12,301 nucleotides of DNA from DATNFP01 sp035606335. GTDB lineage: Bacteria > Bacteroidota > Bacteroidia > Chitinophagales > Chitinophagaceae. The position numbers and the translations under genes were made by a program. A model generated the notes under the pieces. It ran no database searches and was not told the DNA's origin. It saw nothing but the letters and a program-made list of their open reading frames with translations. Location: NCBI GenBank assembly GCA_035606335.1, contig DATNFP010000191.1, forward strand, positions 1 to 12,301. The letters run 5' to 3'. This document shows positions 6,999 to 12,301 of the stretch, in pieces (the stretch's first letter is position 1; the number at the start of each line of letters is the position of its first letter).

Positions 6999-8066
6999 TT
7001 ATGGGCATGTTTTAAGCGTGCTATACCAATAGAATGTGGCATCTGTTGCGGCAAAGCTTGAATCAGTGTCATAGTTATTACCTGTGTAATCCGTTGGAGT
7101 ATATGCCGCAAACGGCTGTATGCTGATCTTGCTTACATGCGCATCGTTAGAACAGGTTTTGTTTTGCTGTGCAGCAAGCCATGTGGAAAGCAATACAGGC
7201 TGATCAAACATTCCAGGATCTATTACGTATGCTTTAGGGCCTTGTGGCGTATTTACACTTATCAAGGGAACAACGTGGAACCACCAATATATACAGCAGC
7301 CGCCCCACTTACTTCCCAACACAGAAAGTACATCTGCACCCTTATTTGCATAGCTGAATACTTTTTGTGTATGGTAGTGAAATTTATTTTCGATGATCCA
7401 GCACATTTCATGTGCACGAGCATAGCATCCATCTATTACGTATTGAAAGGGAATGCAAATTGTATCCTGATATAAAGGATTTGACAATGTGCAGGATTGC
7501 TGCGCACAAAAATCAAATATCTGTTCTGCAGCAGCAATGTTGGGTATCATATTCGTTAATCTTCCAGTAGTATCTGATGGAACAATCTTAGCGCCAATCA
7601 GGTCAAGGCTCTTCGGATCTATATTATCAAGCGAATAGGAAGTACCACTATTATTCAGAATTTTTTGTGATTTGTTGAAGGCATCTGTTTCAGCAGCAGA
7701 CGGCTCATTTACCTGCATGATCGTAGCTGCATGAGGATCTATGGTCAACTTTATTGGTTGATGAGCATTGAAAGCTTTTTCGAGAGAACTTATATTTTTG
7801 GTATCACTTATTGTAAACACTTGCTGCCTCTGGTTTAGCAACACGATTGTCGCACTACCGTCTGCTGTTTTATGCATATCTGCGATGGTGACTATGCCGG
7901 CATCTAATTTGTTGCTTGTGGTAGCGCTCCCCGGAGTTGGGGATTGTACACTATTTTTCTTGCAGGCATTTATTATTACGAGTATACCAACGACAGCCAA
8001 TACATAAAGTACAACGGTAAATTTTATTGTATTGTTGATAGTTGGTTTAGTAGGTTGTTTTTTCAT
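6999..8066 (-). CDS. Protein-glutamine glutaminase (protein deamidase), lipoprotein-like precursor
   Basis: The C-terminal ~180 residues closely match the Chryseobacterium protein-glutaminase family, which hydrolyses side-chain amides of protein-bound glutamine to glutamate and ammonia. Numbered from the chosen start (355 aa), the likely triad is Cys214 in 'VIDGCYARAHEM', His264 in 'GGCCIYWWFHVV' and Asp283 in 'AYVIDPGMFDQP'; further Cys residues match the family's disulfide region. Residues ~36-170 form a pro-region like the inhibitory propeptide of the known enzyme. The N-terminus has a hydrophobic segment ending 'VIINACKKN' (Cys35), a plausible lipobox. I chose ATG 8066 (MKKQPTKP) over the in-frame ATG at 8102 because the latter would leave only a ~10-nt leader from the likely promoter and adds a highly charged extension. 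It has its own terminator. Export through Sec is likely; final location is uncertain. Confidence 0.88.
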   Translation of the reverse strand: MKKQPTKPTINNTIKFTVVLYVLAVVGILVIINACKKNSVQSPTPGSATTSNKLDAGIVTIADMHKTADGSATIVLLNQRQQVFTISDTKNISSLEKAFNAHQPIKLTIDPHAATIMQVNEPSAAETDAFNKSQKILNNSGTSYSLDNIDPKSLDLIGAKIVPSDTTGRLTNMIPNIAAAEQIFDFCAQQSCTLSNPLYQDTICIPFQYVIDGCYARAHEMCWIIENKFHYHTQKVFSYANKGADVLSVLGSKWGGCCIYWWFHVVPLISVNTPQGPKAYVIDPGMFDQPVLLSTWLAAQQNKTCSNDAHVSKISIQPFAAYTPTDYTGNNYDTDSSFAATDATFYWYSTLKTCP

Positions 8067-8097
8067 TAGATAAAATTTTCTTTTTTGATTTCGGTAA

Positions 8098-8134
8098 CCC
8101 ATTTAATATGGGCATAATACAAATTACATATTTG
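8098..8134. promoter_or_regulatory. Paired small inverted repeats in the divergent promoter region
   Basis: Two 15-bp elements, each with perfect 5-bp arms around a 5-nt centre, lie 7 bp apart: CCCAT...ATGGG (8098-8112) and CAAAT...ATTTG (8120-8134). The first covers the predicted transcription start of the glutaminase gene and the second covers its -7 box. A plus-strand CATATTTG (8127-8134) inside the second repeat could be a -7 box for the opposite gene, so control may be shared. The arms are short and chance is possible. Confidence 0.3.
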
Positions 8135-8150
8135 AATATTATTTAGCAAA
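8120..8150 (-). promoter_or_regulatory. Bacteroidota-type promoter of the glutaminase gene
   Basis: On the minus strand TTTG (8150-8147) is followed after 20 nt by TAATTTG (8126-8120), close to the Bacteroidota sigma-ABfr pattern TTTG-N19-TAnnTTTG with a one-base shorter -7 box. Transcription would start near 8112, giving a leader of about 46 nt before the ATG at 8066. That supports the shorter start. Confidence 0.5.
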
Positions 8151-8186
8151 TAATCTTATCTTCAAATCAAAAAATCCCCCTTTTCT

Positions 8187-9638
8187 ATGAAGTTTTCTAT
8201 TCTTTTTATAATTGCCCTGTCAGTAGGAAGTTTTTGTTTTGCTCAATCTTCAAAGAATCTTACTTCACAGTTCGATCAGCATAAAAGAGCTCTTAGTTAT
8301 TTGCTTCAGCAATCGCAGGGAAGTACAGTGGCTTTGAAAACTACCTATGTCAAAGAAAGGGTAAAAGCACAAAGTACTTATTACAGTACAGGAGCTTCTT
8401 CATCACTTGTCGATTCCCTTAACCTTTCATATAGTGGAAAAAGAGGTTCTCAATATGATTACAACCTAATGTTTTATCCGTACAATTATCAATATAATAC
8501 CACACCCTTATTTACATACCTCGGTAATTTCACAAAGCCACAGGTTTTATATGATACTCTCTTGCGCTGGACAGTTGATCCAAATAATGTTTTGTTTGGT
8601 TTTTATGAGGAAATATTTTCAAAATACGATACTGTAAAAAATACATTGCTGAATAGTACTAATCTATTTGTGGATTCAAATATTGATCAGAACATGAGCT
8701 TTGCTAATGTATTTGATACAACGGGTAATATTACTGCAGGCTATTGGTTCAATCTGAAGCATGGAGTTAAGGATAGTGTGTATAAGCAAGTGTTTAGTTA
8801 TAATATTTTGCATAAGCTAATTGCTGATAGTATTTATCAATACAAAAGTGGCAGCTGGAGTTTGATGGTTCATTCGCTTTATAAATATGATGCTTCTGGA
8901 AATGCTATACAGATAGATATGTATGAGGACACAGCATTGATGATTGAGCAACTAAAGTATGTGAATACTTATGACACTGCAAACCGTTTACAAACCGTGC
9001 TGACTAGCTTTAATGATGGTGTGGCATTAGTGCAATATTTAAAAGATTCTTTCACCTATTCGCCCGGCATATCTTACAATACTTCGTGGAAGGAGTATCA
9101 ATATGATGGCATCAATCATTACTGGCTTGGTTATACATATACATCCAAACACATTAACGCATCAGGATTGCCGGATACTGTATATATACATCAATGGGAT
9201 ACAACAAAAACATGGTCGCCACAGGCTAAGGATGTCGTTACTTATGATTCATTGAACAACCCTGTCCGAATACTTGAATATGACTTTGACACTACAAAAT
9301 ATTCGGATACAGCTACTATAACTACTAACTATTATTATGAGCAGCTCAATATAGAAAATGCAGGTGTAAGTTCTTTAGCTGCTACTGACTTTATTAAGAT
9401 CTATCCAAACCCTGCTAATGATGTGCTGGTTATATCGCAGGCTGATAATCCAAATAATGGAATTCTAAGTGCAAGCATGATCAATGTAAATGGTCAAATC
9501 TTAAAAAACTTTTATTTGCCGAACCAAAGCAGGATTTTTCAATTTTCTATATCGGACTTAACACCTGGTACGTATTGGATGATAATAAGAAACCAATCAA
9601 GAGAAGTGCTGCATAAACAAATGATCGTGAAGCTTTAG
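8187..9638 (+). CDS. T9SS-exported protein with degenerate YD-like repeats
   Basis: A 483-residue protein with a clear Sec signal peptide (MKFSILFIIALSVGSFCFAQ, cleavage likely after Gln20) and a type A T9SS sorting domain over about the last 90 residues: 'IKIYPNPANDVLVIS' (403-417), 'MINVNGQILKNF' (431-442), 'ISDLTPGTYWMIIRN' (455-469) and the terminal '..KQMIVKL'. It should cross the outer membrane by the type IX system and be released or anchored at the surface. The middle has loose YD-type repeats ('YKYDASGN' 232-239, 'NTYDTANRL' 260-268, 'YQYDGIN' 304-310, 'VTYDSLNNPVRILEYD' 351-366), as in many Bacteroidota secreted proteins related to RHS shells. No enzymatic domain is recognised. It is transcribed away from the glutaminase gene across a 120-bp shared upstream region. 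No RBS is visible; the A-rich upstream context is typical. Confidence 0.88.
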   Translation: MKFSILFIIALSVGSFCFAQSSKNLTSQFDQHKRALSYLLQQSQGSTVALKTTYVKERVKAQSTYYSTGASSSLVDSLNLSYSGKRGSQYDYNLMFYPYNYQYNTTPLFTYLGNFTKPQVLYDTLLRWTVDPNNVLFGFYEEIFSKYDTVKNTLLNSTNLFVDSNIDQNMSFANVFDTTGNITAGYWFNLKHGVKDSVYKQVFSYNILHKLIADSIYQYKSGSWSLMVHSLYKYDASGNAIQIDMYEDTALMIEQLKYVNTYDTANRLQTVLTSFNDGVALVQYLKDSFTYSPGISYNTSWKEYQYDGINHYWLGYTYTSKHINASGLPDTVYIHQWDTTKTWSPQAKDVVTYDSLNNPVRILEYDFDTTKYSDTATITTNYYYEQLNIENAGVSSLAATDFIKIYPNPANDVLVISQADNPNNGILSASMINVNGQILKNFYLPNQSRIFQFSISDLTPGTYWMIIRNQSREVLHKQMIVKL

Positions 9639-12301
9639 TTCCCGTCATCATCTTTTTCTGCAGGCTCTTCAGTGCTCTCGCCTTTGCTGACCTTTATTTT
9701 AGGGTTTTCTTCATTCCCAGTTACACTTAGTGGAATGCCTATGATACCAAGTGGGGGTAACCCTAATCTAAACTTGAGATTCATATCTCCGTTAAAGCTC
9801 ACTTTGCCTTCGAATCGTGGCCTGAAGCCGGCTATACGCATTTTAGTGCGTTCAATTGTTATAATGTTGTTAGCTATTGTTGTTTTTATATCCACCTTTG
9901 AGAGGTCGGGATCTTTTATTTCGCTTTTATTGGTTTTGCTACTTATTGCATTGAATAATTTCAATCCGGCTACTTTCACCTTCTTTATTGAAAGAGTGCC
10001 GCCACCTTTTAACGACGGATATACAGGATACATATTCTCGTCGAGCTTGCCACTAAGCTGATAGTCGAGAGATATAACACCAGCTGCTTTGGAAGCAGAT
10101 GAAGCAAGGTCGCGGAATAGTTTAACTTCTTTATAGGCTCTTTTTACATCAAAATCTTTTGCAGTTATATGATAATCGAAATATGCTTTTTTAGGAGTAA
10201 TGCTGCCGTATTTTGCATCCATGGTGATTGGCGCATCAATCAGTGTAAAGCCTGTTTCACTTAGATTAATGCAGCCCTTGCTAATAGCCATTTTTCCTTT
10301 GAAATCTTTTAGGTCCAACCCTTGATATTTTATGTCTTTCGCAGCAGCAGTAAAAGTTAGATCCAGGTTTTGAGGGACGATAACCACACCAGTGCTGGCT
10401 GTACTTGTAGTCTTTTTACTGGTTTTAGGCGGGGTATTTTTGCTTTCTGAAAAAGCAGTAAATTCATCTATAACAATAAGATCACTTTTCAAATCAAAGT
10501 TGCCGCTTAACATGGCCTTATCGTTCATTATGTAATTAATCACATTGGAGAGTGCTCCATTTAATACAATTGACGACTGCCCGTATTTGGCCTTGAAAAC
10601 ATCAAAGCGCATTTTATTCTGGTTGAAGCTGAATACTCCTGTTTTAATAATGAGTGGCTTGGGGAATAGCTCAGAAGTAAGTGCAACATTTTTAAACTGT
10701 AATGAACCCGAGTTATATAATTTGTTGTACCTGCCTGCAACAGCATCACTTTGTCTTCCTCTTAAAGATAAGTTGGTTTGTATAAGCCCTGTAACATCAT
10801 AACCTTTCCGGGAAAATACCTGGTACACTTTTCCAACATCAATAGTTCCCTGAGAAGTGATGTTGTATTTAAGGTCTGCGAAGTTTTGCAAGTCCGCGTT
10901 GATGGTAAATGGCTGCCCTTCAAATACGAACGATAATGGCTTAAGAGTAACCTTCATATCCTTAACAGAGCCATCGACATTACTGATTGTTGCGTTTACT
11001 TTTATATTTTCTATTGGGTGAGGGTAATACTTTGTTTTTATTGCAGCATTTTCAAGGTTAAGATTTGCGGCTATTACCGGGTATGTTTTTTTAGCGGGTA
11101 TGTATTTGCCTTTTATTTTCACATTGGCATTCAGATCTCCTGAAAGCGTTGTGCCGTCTAACGGATAAAACTTCTTTATATCATCCAGGTGAAAAACTGT
11201 TTTTATATCGGCGTCCATAGGGAAATCCGCCGCATTGCCTATGCGCAGATAACCCTTTACAAAATTATTTAGCACAGTGGCATTAAGATTCTCCAGCTTC
11301 AGGCTGGTGTGCTTGTAGTTGCTATCGGGGCAACCTGCCTGCAGATCAAAATTGATATTATTCACTGCTTCCGGTAAAGAGGCATATTTAAAGTATCCAT
11401 CCTTTAATGATGATCTCAGATTGAATTTTGGAAAACAGGTAATAACTGTATCCGTTTTTCTCAATCCTTTAGGAACGACGCCAGTCGCATATTTACCATC
11501 AGCAAGCAAATGGAATGTAAATCTCCCTTTTGCATTAAAAGGTTGTATCCCAAACGCTTTGTGCCATTTAGCAAGGTCTACTTCTGTATTGATCTTAGCG
11601 TAGATATGTGGCTTATTTACTCCGTGTATTTTTATCACCGAATTGAAGTAATCATCTTTATCTACATTAAAAGACAAAGAGTCAACATCTACCTGTAAGC
11701 TGTCGGGGTTGAGAGAAGGAAGAGTTGTTTCAAAATTCATGAATAGATTATGTACAGGGGATGGCGCTTTATCATTAGCAATGTAGCCATCCCTTATCTG
11801 CATATTGAAAGAGAGATTGGGCATGGTGCTTGTGGAAGCAATATATTTCCCAGCTAATGAAAAATTTATAGTTCCGGTACCTTTTACATCTGTTTTGTCA
11901 AGCCATTTCAGGTATTCCGGAGGTAGTGCTGTAATAATATCATGCAACGCTGTTTTATTGGAATAAAGCTTGAAATCCATATCATACCCATTTGTCAAAA
12001 AGGCAAATTGCCCGGTGAAATGCACTGGTAGCTGATTGATTTTTAAATCATTCTTTTCAAAAATAAAAGCCAGTGAGCTGGTATTTATTTTCGTAACGAG
12101 GTCTGCATTTATTTTTTTGGAAAGGATATATGGAATGTTAGCATAATAAAGATCCAGCGAATTGATCTCAAGATGAGTGTATAAATCAAAAATATCTTTG
12201 CTTAAATCTCCATTGCCTGTGTAATTAAAACCTTCTGCATATATCAATATGGGTATAGACCTATCATTATACACAAGCCTGCTGTCTTCAATAAGTATTT
12301 T
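9635..12301 (-). CDS. AsmA-family envelope protein, 5' end outside window
   Basis: The frame is open to the right edge (...KILIEDSRLVYNDRSIPI), so the GTG at 12274 is an internal valine codon and the N-terminus with its membrane anchor is missing. The visible 888 residues are repetitive beta-strand units ('YIPAKKTYPVIAANLNLENA', 'LSGDLNANVKIKGK') ending in an AsmA-like C-terminal region: 'LKGGGTLSIKKVKVAGLKLF', 'IERTKMRIAGFRPRFEG', 'LGLPPLGIIGIPLSVTG.EENPKIKV'. AsmA/TamB/YhdP-type proteins are inner-membrane-anchored periplasmic beta-taco proteins linked to lipid transport and outer-membrane assembly. An acidic tail (STEEPAEKDDDGN) follows. The stop codon overlaps that of the convergent T9SS gene by 4 bp, with no terminator hairpin between them. 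Housekeeping role inferred; unlikely to be part of the eCIS. Confidence 0.88.
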   Translation of the reverse strand, partial: KILIEDSRLVYNDRSIPILIYAEGFNYTGNGDLSKDIFDLYTHLEINSLDLYYANIPYILSKKINADLVTKINTSSLAFIFEKNDLKINQLPVHFTGQFAFLTNGYDMDFKLYSNKTALHDIITALPPEYLKWLDKTDVKGTGTINFSLAGKYIASTSTMPNLSFNMQIRDGYIANDKAPSPVHNLFMNFETTLPSLNPDSLQVDVDSLSFNVDKDDYFNSVIKIHGVNKPHIYAKINTEVDLAKWHKAFGIQPFNAKGRFTFHLLADGKYATGVVPKGLRKTDTVITCFPKFNLRSSLKDGYFKYASLPEAVNNINFDLQAGCPDSNYKHTSLKLENLNATVLNNFVKGYLRIGNAADFPMDADIKTVFHLDDIKKFYPLDGTTLSGDLNANVKIKGKYIPAKKTYPVIAANLNLENAAIKTKYYPHPIENIKVNATISNVDGSVKDMKVTLKPLSFVFEGQPFTINADLQNFADLKYNITSQGTIDVGKVYQVFSRKGYDVTGLIQTNLSLRGRQSDAVAGRYNKLYNSGSLQFKNVALTSELFPKPLIIKTGVFSFNQNKMRFDVFKAKYGQSSIVLNGALSNVINYIMNDKAMLSGNFDLKSDLIVIDEFTAFSESKNTPPKTSKKTTSTASTGVVIVPQNLDLTFTAAAKDIKYQGLDLKDFKGKMAISKGCINLSETGFTLIDAPITMDAKYGSITPKKAYFDYHITAKDFDVKRAYKEVKLFRDLASSASKAAGVISLDYQLSGKLDENMYPVYPSLKGGGTLSIKKVKVAGLKLFNAISSKTNKSEIKDPDLSKVDIKTTIANNIITIERTKMRIAGFRPRFEGKVSFNGDMNLKFRLGLPPLGIIGIPLSVTGNEENPKIKVSKGESTEEPAEKDDDGN

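Noticed and set aside
7137..7475. Plus-strand open frame of 112 codons
   Set aside because: Antisense to the catalytic part of the glutaminase gene, with no recognisable family; the minus-strand frame carries the conserved motifs.
8100..8102. Upstream ATG as start of the glutaminase gene
   Set aside because: It would sit about 10 nt from the likely transcription start and would put a highly basic 12-residue extension before the signal segment; the ATG at 8066 fits better, though this is not proven.
9672..10061. Plus-strand open frame of 129 codons with hydrophobic stretches
   Set aside because: Antisense to the AsmA C-terminal region; the hydrophobicity is a mirror effect of the alternating beta-strand codons.
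12272..12274. GTG as the start of the AsmA-family gene
   Set aside because: The frame continues upstream to the window edge with family-like sequence (KILIEDSRL), so this is an internal codon and the gene is truncated by the window.

Overview
The window looks like chromosomal DNA of a Bacteroidota bacterium, probably a Chitinophagaceae-like lineage. The reasons are low G+C, a type IX secretion (T9SS) C-terminal sorting domain, a lipoprotein-type signal ending in Ala-Cys-Lys-Lys-Asn, a Bacteroidota-style promoter (TTTG, then a TAnnTTTG-like box) and little use of Shine-Dalgarno sites. The genus cannot be fixed from the sequence.

Positions 1-6585, all on the minus strand, are the front half of a contractile injection system (eCIS, Afp/PVC/AlgoCIS-like) structural operon. 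In transcription order it holds a DUF4255 (Afp16/Pvc16-like) tube terminator, a 389-residue unrecognised protein with a carbohydrate-binding-module-like stretch, a 676-residue contractile sheath, two inner-tube proteins, a 59-residue DUF5908-type protein, a LysM-bearing hub/tube-baseplate protein (Afp7-like) and a VgrG-like spike protein cut by the left edge. Genes are tightly packed (an ATGA overlap and gaps of 3 to 51 nt). Spike tip, gp25, baseplate wedge, ATPase, tape-measure and toxin genes would be expected beyond position 1.

Positions 6586-6998 are an AT-rich leader and intergenic region with a perfect 10-bp-arm palindrome, a second hairpin, a weak promoter candidate for the eCIS operon and a strong terminator for the gene upstream.

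Positions 6999-8066 (minus) encode a protein-glutamine glutaminase (protein deamidase) with the Cys-His-Asp catalytic positions intact, a pro-region and a lipoprotein-like signal. Diverging from it is an exported 483-residue T9SS cargo protein with degenerate YD-like repeats (8187-9638, plus). The two share a 120-bp promoter region with two small inverted repeats.

Positions 9635-12301 (minus) encode the C-terminal 888 residues of a large AsmA-family envelope protein, cut by the right edge. Its stop codon overlaps that of the T9SS gene.

The point most worth following up is the protein deamidase immediately upstream of an eCIS operon on the same strand. It has its own export signal, promoter and terminator, so it may simply be a secreted enzyme, but the placement deserves testing.
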